In this document: one piece after another, positions 1 to 6,211 of the stretch
How positions within the stretch are numbered: position 1 is the stretch's first letter
How the letters are laid out: every line of letters starts with the position of its first letter
Assembly (NCBI GenBank): GCA_903889785.1
Contig: CAISYT010000178.1
Span: forward strand, 1-10,866
From: an uncultured Caulobacterales bacterium
Lineage (GTDB): Bacteria; Pseudomonadota; Alphaproteobacteria; Caulobacterales; Caulobacteraceae
Direction of reading: 5' to 3'
Length of the DNA stretch: 10,866 nucleotides
Notes under the pieces: generated by a model
Told to the model about the DNA's origin: nothing
The model's database searches: none
Seen by the model: only the letters and a program-made list of their open reading frames with translations
Program-made: the position numbers and the translations under genes

Positions 1-1
1 C

Positions 2-946
2 ACCGCGAACGTGGCCCTGCCCGGCCATATTAATGCCGTGCTGGGCGGGCGGCTTGACCACTACAGCGCGCGCTCCACCGACACCGGCGTGCTGGCCTAT
101 GCTCCGTCGGCGGCCTCGGATTCCAGGACCAACGGGAGCTGGACCGCGTCGCTTTCTTGGAACAGTGGCGGCCTCCTGATGCCGTATATTGCCTTGGCCA
201 ATACCTCCGCCCTGGAGATGGGGCAGGCGGGCGACCTGCCGACGGGCTTGATCGCCTCTAATTCCTGGCTTTCCAGCGGCGACCTCGCTGAAGAGGGGGT
301 GAAGTGGCAACTGCTGCGCGGCACCTTGACCGGTTCGCTGGCGGTCTATCGCCAGGGCCGCACCCAACTGCTGAGTGGTCCGCCGCAGGCGGTTCAGGGG
401 ACGCGCTCTAAGGGTCTAGAGCTGGAAATGCGCTACCTGGCCAGCCCGCGCTGGAGCTTCACCCTGAGCGCCGCCACCCAGCACACGCGCGTGATGGGGC
501 CTGATAAGTCCTTTGCCTACATTCCCGCCTATGTGGCCCAGGTCGCTCCGGCCGAGGCCTATGGCGGGGCCTATGTGGTCTATGCCTTCAACGGCCTGCC
601 GGGCCGCTCGGGCGACTATGAATACACGCTGATCCCGCATGCGGTGGGCAGCCTGTACGCCAGCTATACCGGTGCCGCGCATGGCTACGGCCGTGCGGGC
701 GTGACCGCCGGCGTCAGCTACGCGAGCCGAACCGCCGGTACCGTGCAGAACGCGGTGCGCTATCCGGCCTATGCCTTGATGAATCTGTCGGCTTTTCTCG
801 ACCGAGGCGATTGGACCGCCCAGGCCAACATCGACAACCTGTTCGACACCCTCTACTTCACGCCTGACGCTGACGTTTACGCGAACCTAGGGGCTGTGCC
901 TGGCCGAGGTCGCGCGTGGCGGCTTTCGCTGAAGCGGCGTTTCTGA
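2..946 (+). CDS. TonB-dependent outer-membrane receptor, C-terminal part (5' end outside window)
   Basis: The reading frame is open from base 2 with no stop, so the gene begins before the window; the GTG at 11 is only an internal codon. About 314 residues remain, all beta-barrel in character: alternating aromatic/small strands with polar turns. A TonB-receptor hallmark is the segment 'GTRSKGLELEMRY' (around visible residues 133-145), and near the end comes 'NIDNLFDTLYF', the usual last-strand motif. The final strand ends in RRF, a C-terminal Phe typical of outer-membrane barrels recognised by the Bam machinery. The plug domain and TonB box are not visible, so the ligand cannot be read. By family, such receptors import ferric siderophores, haem, cobalamin or sugars using TonB-ExbBD energy. 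The MFS transporter gene starting 14 bp downstream suggests a joint uptake unit; a siderophore is the likeliest ligand, but that is inference. Confidence 0.88.
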   Translation, partial: TANVALPGHINAVLGGRLDHYSARSTDTGVLAYAPSAASDSRTNGSWTASLSWNSGGLLMPYIALANTSALEMGQAGDLPTGLIASNSWLSSGDLAEEGVKWQLLRGTLTGSLAVYRQGRTQLLSGPPQAVQGTRSKGLELEMRYLASPRWSFTLSAATQHTRVMGPDKSFAYIPAYVAQVAPAEAYGGAYVVYAFNGLPGRSGDYEYTLIPHAVGSLYASYTGAAHGYGRAGVTAGVSYASRTAGTVQNAVRYPAYALMNLSAFLDRGDWTAQANIDNLFDTLYFTPDADVYANLGAVPGRGRAWRLSLKRRF

Positions 947-960
947 CCCTACGCCGAGAA

Positions 961-2172
961 ATGTATGCCCAAGTGATCCAGTCTGCGCGATGGAGACCGT
1001 GGCTGGTCCATGGAGCCTTGAGCCTGATCCTGTTTCTGATCACGGCGGCGACCTATTCCTCATTGGGCGTCATGCTGCCGGCAATGGTGCGAGACCTGCA
1101 CTGGACCTGGGGCGAGGCGGGGTTGGGGTTCACCCTGATGGGTGCGGCGACGGGCGCCTCGTCTTGGTTTCCTGCGGCGATGATCCGGCGTTTCGGCCTG
1201 CGGACCACCTTGCTTGCAGGGTCTGGCGTGATGGTGCTGGGCCTACTGGGTTTTGCCTATGCTGAAAGCCTTCCGGTGTACTTGCTTGGGGCCGCGTTAT
1301 GCGGTGCCGGCTTCCAGATGATGGCTCTGATCCCCGGCACGCATGCGATCGGCCAGCTGTTCACCCGCAAGGCCATGGCCTTTGGAGTCTATTTCACCCT
1401 CGGTGCCCTTGGCGGCGTTGCGGGGCCGCTGATGGCCCAACACTGGGCTGGATCAGACGGGGCCAATTGGCGCGACTATTGGGTGCTACAGGCGGTGCTG
1501 GCGGCCGTGGTCGGAATCGCCGCCGTGCTGTTGATCGGCCGGGTCGAGGCACCGGCACCGGTGGAACGACCTGAGGTCGACACGACCCCAGCCAAAGATT
1601 TCAGCGTCGCCCAGGCTCTGCAGACGCCGCAGTTCTACGTCTTGCTGGCGGCCTACTTCAGCCATCTGCTGGCTGGATCGGTGGCCGCCGGCCTTTCGGT
1701 GGCGCACCTCACCGAGCGGGGCGTCACGCCCGCCGCCGCCGGTCTGGCGCTGAGCCTTGAGGGTGGGCTTGCCATGATCGCCCGCCTTGCCGCCGGTGTC
1801 CTCGCCGAACGGATTGATCCGCGTCGCCTGCTTGTTCTGGGTCAAGTCTTACTCGCCGCCGGTTCAATGGCTTTGGGGTACGGACAAGGCGAGGCGGCCA
1901 TTCTGGTCTATGCGGCCGGGATCGGCCTTGGTTTTGGCCTGACGGTCTTGGCGGTCACGGTTCTCCTGCTGGAGTTTTATGGACCGCGCCACAATCTGGA
2001 GATCTTCGCCCTCACGTGCTTGATCGGTGCGGTCTCAGCGATCGGTCCGGTGTTGGTGGGTGTGCTGCGCGATGCGACCGGGGGGTTCACGCTGGGGCTT
2101 TACGCTATGGGCGCAATGATTGCGATGATCGCCCTCGCATCCGCCTTTATGCGGCGACCGCGCCCTCACTGA
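961..2172 (+). CDS. Major facilitator superfamily (MFS) transporter
   Basis: The 403-residue protein is highly hydrophobic, with about 12 predicted membrane helices in two six-helix halves joined by a cytoplasmic loop at about residues 195-220. MFS motif A between helices 2 and 3 is recognisable at residues 72-82 (AAMIRRFGLRT), with a weaker repeat in the second half at about 279-290 (GVLAERIDPRRL). No substrate-specific signature is recognised. The C-terminal half (about residues 340-375) resembles MCT/CynX-like MFS proteins rather than drug exporters, as a weak impression. It starts 14 bp after the TonB receptor stop and is probably cotranscribed, so it may carry the receptor's ligand across the inner membrane, or export a siderophore. 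The start is uncertain. ATG 961 puts a short charged tail before helix 1 but has a poor Shine-Dalgarno. GTG 916, in frame and overlapping the receptor gene by 31 bp, has GAGG six bases upstream and would add 15 residues. Confidence 0.85.
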   Translation: MYAQVIQSARWRPWLVHGALSLILFLITAATYSSLGVMLPAMVRDLHWTWGEAGLGFTLMGAATGASSWFPAAMIRRFGLRTTLLAGSGVMVLGLLGFAYAESLPVYLLGAALCGAGFQMMALIPGTHAIGQLFTRKAMAFGVYFTLGALGGVAGPLMAQHWAGSDGANWRDYWVLQAVLAAVVGIAAVLLIGRVEAPAPVERPEVDTTPAKDFSVAQALQTPQFYVLLAAYFSHLLAGSVAAGLSVAHLTERGVTPAAAGLALSLEGGLAMIARLAAGVLAERIDPRRLLVLGQVLLAAGSMALGYGQGEAAILVYAAGIGLGFGLTVLAVTVLLLEFYGPRHNLEIFALTCLIGAVSAIGPVLVGVLRDATGGFTLGLYAMGAMIAMIALASAFMRRPRPH

Positions 2173-2227
2173 GGAATTCGGCACCTTAGAATTTTGACGA
2201 TCCACCGGAATGTCATCCCTTTCCGCG

Positions 2228-2232
2228 AAGGA
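2228..2232 (+). promoter_or_regulatory. Shine-Dalgarno site for the short ORF at 2240
   Basis: AAGGA lies seven bases before the ATG at 2240, a near-ideal ribosome-binding site. It favours 2240 over the upstream in-frame ATG at 2210 and suggests the fragment descends from a genuinely translated gene. No convincing promoter was seen upstream, although TTGACG occurs at 2194-2199 without a matching -10. Confidence 0.5.
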
Positions 2233-2239
2233 ACGGGCC

Positions 2240-2458
2240 ATGCGTATGATATCCGCCATCTGCATCGCCGCGAGCCGCTGGTTCGCGGGCATCGTGCATG
2301 TGGCCGACCTTAAAGTCACACTGCGGGACAAAGTCGGAAGGCCCGTGAAGAACGCTGTCATCATCGTCGAGGCCGCTCGCGCCGATCGGCAGCGCTTGGG
2401 CCAGGCACCCAGCCAAGACCAGACAGTGCTGTCGTCGTCGCTTATGCTTTCGTTCTAG
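2240..2458 (+). pseudogene. Short secreted-protein ORF, probable remnant of a larger gene
   Basis: The 72-residue ORF has a good ribosome-binding site. Residues 1 to about 21 look like a signal peptide (Met-Arg start, hydrophobic run, then 'HVADLKV'), but the hydrophobic core is interrupted by Arg-Trp. The following segment 'LKVTLRDKVGRPVKNAVI' resembles the first strands of a carboxypeptidase-regulatory-like/Ig-like domain. That domain is found at the mature N terminus of secreted 'methylamine utilization' cupredoxin-type proteins of roughly 200 residues. After about residue 45 the sequence loses domain character (Gln/Ser-rich) and stops, and no copper-binding region follows in any frame up to rph. 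I read it as a 5' remnant of such a gene, decayed or truncated by rearrangement. A genuine small secreted protein is the alternative. The family link is from memory of sequence style, not a search. Confidence 0.42.
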
Positions 2459-3168
2459 CCTACAGCCGCCCGCTGCAGGGCGAATAGTTCCTGCGTGCCG
2501 GCGCGGGCCAGACCGAACAGGGCATCGAACTCTTCGACAGAAAAACCGCGCTTCTCGCCCGTGGCCTGGATCTCGACAATGCGGCCGTCGTTGGTCAGCA
2601 CGAAGTTGCTGTCGGCTTCGGCATCGCTGTCTTCGTCATAGTCGAGGTCGAGCACCGGCGTATCCTTGAAGATTCCGCAAGACACCGCCGCCACCTGGCC
2701 CACCAGCGGGTCCACGGTCAGGGCACCTGATTTCAACAGGCCGCTCAGCGCCAGCCGCAGGGCAACCCAGGCCCCGGTGATGGCGGCTGTGCGGGTGCCG
2801 CCGTCGGCCTGGACCACGTCGCAGTCGATCAACACCTGGCGCTCGCCCAGGGCCTTCATGTCCACGACTGCCCGCAGGGATCGCCCGATCAGCCGCTGGA
2901 TTTCCTGAGTTCGGCCGCTCTGCTTGCCGGCCGCGGCCTCACGCCGCGCCCGAGTGTGGGTGGCGCGCGGTAGCATGCCGTATTCGGCGGTAACCCAGCC
3001 CCGGCCCTTGCCCCGCAGCCAGCTTGGCAGGCCCTCCTCAATACTGGCGGTGACCAGTACCTTGGTGTGGCCGAAGCTGATCAGGCATGATCCCTCCGCA
3101 TAACGGTTCACACCGGTCTCGAAAATCACCTGGCGGAGTTGGTTGGGCACGCGTTTTGATGGTCGCAT
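2455..3168 (-). CDS. rph: Ribonuclease PH (tRNA 3'-end phosphorolytic exoribonuclease)
   Basis: The 237-residue protein is full length for RNase PH, a hexameric ring enzyme in the cytoplasm. It trims nucleotides 3' of the CCA end of tRNA precursors using phosphate and releases nucleoside diphosphates; it also acts on other structured RNAs. The N terminus 'MRPSKRVPNQLRQ' is classic. Arg86 (in GKQSGR) matches the phosphate-binding Arg, the family signature 'CDVVQADGGTRTAAI' spans 116-130, and an acidic cluster at 174-186 supplies the metal-binding Asp residues. ATG 3168 is chosen because the conserved N terminus begins there; its Shine-Dalgarno is weak. The gene is divergent from hrcA across a 74-bp spacer. 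In many alphaproteobacteria rdgB and hemW follow rph, but here the next ORF is a convergent fragment. The rph TAG and that fragment's TAG interlock in a shared CTAG at 2455-2458. Confidence 0.97.
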   Translation of the reverse strand: MRPSKRVPNQLRQVIFETGVNRYAEGSCLISFGHTKVLVTASIEEGLPSWLRGKGRGWVTAEYGMLPRATHTRARREAAAGKQSGRTQEIQRLIGRSLRAVVDMKALGERQVLIDCDVVQADGGTRTAAITGAWVALRLALSGLLKSGALTVDPLVGQVAAVSCGIFKDTPVLDLDYDEDSDAEADSNFVLTNDGRIVEIQATGEKRGFSVEEFDALFGLARAGTQELFALQRAAVG

Positions 3169-3192
3169 CGGAAAGCCTGTAGGTTTGGGGAC

Positions 3193-3227
3193 GGACGGCG
3201 CTTATCCTAGTTAGGCTATTCCCGTCC
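3193..3227. promoter_or_regulatory. Nested inverted repeat in the rph-hrcA divergent promoter region
   Basis: The 74-bp spacer (3169-3242) must hold the rph and hrcA promoters unless transcription enters from elsewhere. Within it, GGACGG (3193-3198) is inverted as CCGTCC (3222-3227), and inside those arms CCTA (3206-3209) is inverted as TAGG (3212-3215). The two pairs share nearly the same centre (about 3210), giving an imperfect 35-bp dyad, as expected for an operator bound by a dimer. It is not the CIRCE element (TTAGCACTC-N9-GAGTGCTAA). No clear -35/-10 pair could be assigned; TTGGGG at 3185-3190 is a weak -35 candidate for hrcA. The regulator is unknown. Confidence 0.4.
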
Positions 3228-3242
3228 ACTGAACCTAGACCC

Positions 3243-4316
3243 ATGAGCCTGCTTTCCACGCCCGCACTGCCTCTGCCGGAGCTGGACGGCCGCGCCCGCG
3301 ATATTTTCCGGCGCATTGTCGAATCCTATTTGGAAACGGGCGACCCGGTGGGATCAGCCACCTTGTCGCAGGCCATGACCCTGAGCGGGTTCAAGCTCAG
3401 TTCGGCCTCGATCCGTAATACCATGCACGATCTGGCACAGCTGGGCCTGCTGGGGGCACCGCATTCCAGCGCCGGGCGGGCACCCACCCACGCGGGCCTG
3501 CGCCTATTTATCGACGGTTTGTTAGAGGTCGGCGATCTTGGCGAGGCGGAGCAGCGGGCCATCGAGGCGCGTCTCTATGCCAAGAGCCGCTCGCTCGATG
3601 AGGCCTTGACCGAGGCCAGTTCGATCCTTTCGGGCCTGGCGTCAGGCGCAGGGGTCGTCACCGCCCCGGCGCGCGACGGTGGGGTCAAGCATGTGGAGTT
3701 TGTAGCCCTGAGCCCCGACCAGACCCTTGCGGTGATGGTGTTTGAGGATGGCTCGGTCGAAAATCGCCTTATGCCCCATCCGCCTGGCTTGACGCCCTCG
3801 GCCCTGACGGAAGCGTCTAACTTTATGAATTTACGCCTACGCGGTCGCACGCTCGGCGAGGCGGGGCTGGAAGCGCGGGGCGAGCTTGACGTGGCACGGC
3901 GCGAGTTGGACCAGACCGCTGCCCGCCTTGTCGAACAGGGGCTGGCGGCCTGGGGCGGCGGTGGCGAGGCAGAGCGGGCCCTGATCGTGCGCGGCCATGC
4001 CAACCTGCTTGCAGATTCGGCGGTGGCCGACCTCGACCGCGTGCGCATGCTCTTCGACGATCTAGAACAGAAGGAGCAGCTTATCGGCCTGCTCGACAAC
4101 GTGGCGGATGCGCAGGGCGTGCGCATTTTTATTGGCGCAGAATCACGGTTGTTTTCGCTTTCGGGTTCCGCCGTGATCGCGGCGCCCTATATGTCGGGCA
4201 AGCAGAAGGTGCTGGGGGCGATTGGCGTGATCGGTCCGGCGCGTTTGAACTATGCCCGGGTGATCCCGTTGGTGGACTATACCGCCAAGGTTCTGGGCCG
4301 ACTGATCGACGGATGA
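3243..4316 (+). CDS. hrcA: Heat-inducible transcription repressor HrcA
   Basis: HrcA represses chaperone genes (typically groESL) by binding CIRCE operators as a dimer; GroEL assists its folding, so misfolded protein relieves repression. The 357-residue length is normal for alphaproteobacteria. The N-terminal winged helix-turn-helix covers about residues 17-95: 'IFRRIVESYLETGDPVGS' at 21-38, 'SSASIRNTMHDLAQLGLL' at 53-70, and the conserved 'SAGRAPTHAGLRLFIDG' near 76-92. A GAF-like middle region and the C-terminal 'GAIGVIGPARLNYARVIPLVDYT' segment (about 325-350) complete the family pattern. ATG 3243 is kept because the protein aligns in length and the residues just after it lead into the wHTH; its Shine-Dalgarno is weak. 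It heads an hrcA-grpE operon. No CIRCE is visible upstream, so direct autorepression through CIRCE is not supported here. Confidence 0.96.
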   Translation: MSLLSTPALPLPELDGRARDIFRRIVESYLETGDPVGSATLSQAMTLSGFKLSSASIRNTMHDLAQLGLLGAPHSSAGRAPTHAGLRLFIDGLLEVGDLGEAEQRAIEARLYAKSRSLDEALTEASSILSGLASGAGVVTAPARDGGVKHVEFVALSPDQTLAVMVFEDGSVENRLMPHPPGLTPSALTEASNFMNLRLRGRTLGEAGLEARGELDVARRELDQTAARLVEQGLAAWGGGGEAERALIVRGHANLLADSAVADLDRVRMLFDDLEQKEQLIGLLDNVADAQGVRIFIGAESRLFSLSGSAVIAAPYMSGKQKVLGAIGVIGPARLNYARVIPLVDYTAKVLGRLIDG

Positions 4317-4323
4317 GGGCTTT

Positions 4324-4959
4324 ATGACTGAAGAGACTGATTTTCCAGAAGCCGAGGACGCCCTGACCGAAGACGAGGCGCAGGATGCGCAGTCGGATGG
4401 CGTGCTGATTTCCGCCCTGGAAGCCGAGGTGGCGGGCCTGAAGGAACAGGTGCTGCGTTTCGCCGCCGACGCCGAGAACACCAAACGTCGCGCCGAGCGT
4501 GAGGCCAACGACGCCCGAGCGTTTGCGATTCAGAAGTTTGCGCGCGACCTGCTGGGCGTGGCCGACAATCTGTCGCGCGCCCTGACGTCTGCGACCGCCG
4601 ATGAGACTAATCCGGCGCTGAAGGCCTTGCTGACCGGTATCGAGATGACCGATAAGGAATTGGCTGCCGCGTTTGAGCGCAATGGGCTCAAAAAGGTCGA
4701 CCCCTCCGCCGGTGCCAAGTTCGACCCACACCAGCATCAGGCTGTGATGGAGCAGCCCAGCGATACGGTGGCCGCCGGCGCGGTGTTGCAGACTTTGCAG
4801 GCTGGCTATGAACTGTTCGGGCGCATTGTTCGCCCGGCCATGGTGGCGGTCGCGGCAAAGGGGTCTACGGGCGCGGCCCAGGCTGAACCGGTGACTTCCA
4901 ACCCCTATAGCCCGTCACCCGGTGGGGAAGGCGATCACGCTGTGGATACAAAGGCCTAA
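4324..4959 (+). CDS. grpE: GrpE, nucleotide exchange factor for DnaK
   Basis: GrpE is a homodimer that opens the DnaK nucleotide-binding cleft, releasing ADP and resetting the DnaK-DnaJ cycle. The 211-residue protein has an acidic, disordered head (1 to about 28) and a long helix forming the dimer coiled coil at about 29-78 (ISALEAEVAGLKEQ and onward). The beta-domain carries the signature 'FDPHQHQAVMEQP' from residue 133 and 'GYELFGRIVRPAMV' at 161-174. The last 30 or so residues form a low-complexity tail (Ala, Pro, Gly, Ser) ending VDTKA. The ATG follows GAGGG (4315-4319), which overlaps the hrcA stop codon (TGA 4314-4316), so translation is probably coupled to hrcA. dnaK and dnaJ are not in the window. 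The tail segment NPYSPSPGGEG looks as if a small palindromic repeat contributed to it. Confidence 0.96.
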   Translation: MTEETDFPEAEDALTEDEAQDAQSDGVLISALEAEVAGLKEQVLRFAADAENTKRRAEREANDARAFAIQKFARDLLGVADNLSRALTSATADETNPALKALLTGIEMTDKELAAAFERNGLKKVDPSAGAKFDPHQHQAVMEQPSDTVAAGAVLQTLQAGYELFGRIVRPAMVAVAAKGSTGAAQAEPVTSNPYSPSPGGEGDHAVDTKA

Positions 4960-5064
4960 ACGCTTTCGCTGTCGGGCAATATCGTTAAACTTATAACTCC
5001 TTCACACTAAGCGTTGACGGCTGGGCGATTCGCACGGCCGGGGCGCTGGACTGGGCTTTACGGG
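4960..5064 (+). promoter_or_regulatory. grpE-dnaN spacer, probable dnaN promoter/leader
   Basis: The 105 bp are unusually long for this tightly packed block, suggesting dnaN has its own promoter. An AT-rich patch lies at 4980-5000 (ATCGTTAAACTTATAACTCC), containing a short dyad GTTA (4984-4987)/TAAC (4994-4997). TTGACG occurs at 5014-5019 but no -10 follows at proper spacing. One GATTC (5027-5031) fits the GANTC target of the cell-cycle methylase CcrM. No rho-independent terminator for grpE was found. The exact promoter cannot be assigned by eye. Confidence 0.35.
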
Positions 5065-6186
5065 ATGAACCTGACCATCGAACGGGCGGCGCTGCTGAAG
5101 GCCTTGGGGCATGTGCAGAGCGTGGTTGAACGACGCAACACCATCCCGATCCTGTCGAACGTCCTGTTGTCGGCCAGCCGCGAGTCTGTGGCCTTCTCGG
5201 CAACCGACCTAGACATGGAAATTGTCGACGACGGCATGGCGCAGGTTGATGTTCCGGGCCAGATCACCGCACCCGCCCACACCCTTTACGAAATCGTCCG
5301 TAAACTGCCGGAAGGCAGTGATGTGCAGCTGAGCTACAATGGCGATGACCCTCGCCTGCAAATCAAGGCTGGCCGCTCGCGGTTCAACCTGCCTGTGCTG
5401 CCGGCGGGCGACTTCCCGGTGATGAGTTCGGAAGGCATGGCCGACCGAATGACCCTCGACGCCGGCGACCTGATCCGGCTGATTGACAAGACGCGCTTCG
5501 CCATCTCCACCGAGGAGACGCGCTACTATCTGAACGGCCTCTACCTGCACACGGTAGTCGAGAATGGGGTTGCCCTGCTGCGCGCCGTGGCCACCGATGG
5601 CCATCGTCTGGCCCTGGCCGAGATGCCGGCCCCAGGGGGCGCGGTTGGCGCGCCGGGCGTGATCGTACCGCGTAAGACCGTGCAGGAGGCCCGCCGCCTG
5701 CTGGAAGACGCTGGCGAGAGCATCGAGTTGCAGATCAGCCCACAGAAGGTGCGGTTCGAATTTGGTCGTGCCGGCGCCTTGACCAGCAAGGTGATCGACG
5801 GCGCCTTCCCGGACTATGCCCGGGTGATCCCGCGTGAGAACACTCGCATCATGACGCTGGACAACGGTCTGTTCGCCCAGGCGGTTGACCGGGTGGCCAC
5901 CATCTCGGCGGAGAAGTCGCGGTCTGTGAAGATGGCCGTGGAAAGTGGCCGCATCATCCTGACCGTGCGCAACATGGAAGCCGGCCAGGGCGTAGAGGAA
6001 CTGGAAGTCGATTACGACGGCGAGCCGTTCGAGATCGGCTTTAACGCCCGCTACCTGCTGGATGTCGCCGGCCAGATCACAGGCGATACAGCGGAATTCC
6101 GCTTTGCTGATCCGGCGTCGCCGACCCTGGTCATCGACCCGGCCGATGCTGGGGTAAAATACGTGCTGATGCCGCTGCGGGTTTGA
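5065..6186 (+). CDS. dnaN: DNA polymerase III subunit beta (sliding clamp)
   Basis: The beta clamp is a ring-shaped dimer that encircles DNA. It tethers Pol III and docks MutS, MutL, ligase, translesion polymerases and the DnaA-inactivating factor Hda/HdaA through their clamp-binding motifs. The 373-residue protein has the usual length and its three similar domains (about 1-125, 126-250 and 251-373). The N terminus 'MNLTIERAALLKAL' and 'VERRNTIPILSNVLL' (21-35) are family hallmarks, as is the C-terminal 'YVLMPLRV', where the partner-binding pocket lies. An upstream in-frame TTG (5014) would add 17 residues, but the conserved start is ATG 5065. The Shine-Dalgarno is weak. recF follows after 25 bp and gyrB after that, the familiar replication cluster but without dnaA upstream; grpE is the upstream neighbour instead. 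Confidence 0.97.
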   Translation: MNLTIERAALLKALGHVQSVVERRNTIPILSNVLLSASRESVAFSATDLDMEIVDDGMAQVDVPGQITAPAHTLYEIVRKLPEGSDVQLSYNGDDPRLQIKAGRSRFNLPVLPAGDFPVMSSEGMADRMTLDAGDLIRLIDKTRFAISTEETRYYLNGLYLHTVVENGVALLRAVATDGHRLALAEMPAPGGAVGAPGVIVPRKTVQEARRLLEDAGESIELQISPQKVRFEFGRAGALTSKVIDGAFPDYARVIPRENTRIMTLDNGLFAQAVDRVATISAEKSRSVKMAVESGRIILTVRNMEAGQGVEELEVDYDGEPFEIGFNARYLLDVAGQITGDTAEFRFADPASPTLVIDPADAGVKYVLMPLRV

Positions 6187-6202
6187 TCCCAATCCCAATC
6201 AT

Positions 6203-6209
6203 GGAGGGG
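6203..6209 (+). promoter_or_regulatory. Strong Shine-Dalgarno fixing the GTG start of recF
   Basis: GGAGGGG ends two bases before GTG 6212 and is the best ribosome-binding site in the core block; it decides in favour of the GTG start. It lies inside a three-codon ORF (ATG 6201, Glu, Gly, TAG 6210-6212) whose stop overlaps the recF GTG by one base. Confidence 0.7.
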
Positions 6210-6211
6210 TA

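Noticed and set aside
2174..2184. GAATTCGGCAC resembles an EcoRI cDNA-cloning adapter
   Set aside because: The match is short and stops before the rest of the adapter, and the flanks are ordinary genomic sequence. It is more likely chance than cloning contamination.
2035..2364. A 109-residue minus-strand ORF spanning the MFS end and the following spacer
   Set aside because: It overlaps the end of the transporter gene, shows no domain, and its translation is basic and low in pattern. The plus-strand fragment at 2240 has a better ribosome-binding site.
2422..2433. GACAG-TG-CTGTC short palindrome near the end of rph
   Set aside because: A five-base stem with a two-base loop and no T-run on either strand is too weak for a terminator. 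It does not match the alphaproteobacterial LexA box.
4959..5015. AACGCTT (4959-4965) inverted as AAGCGTT (5009-5015) around the grpE-dnaN spacer
   Set aside because: The arms are only seven bases and 43 bases apart, with no supporting pairing inside and no T-run, so neither a terminator nor an operator is supported.
5209..6198. A 329-residue minus-strand ORF covering most of dnaN
   Set aside because: It is antisense to a fully conserved gene and has no domain-like pattern, so it is a shadow of codon bias.
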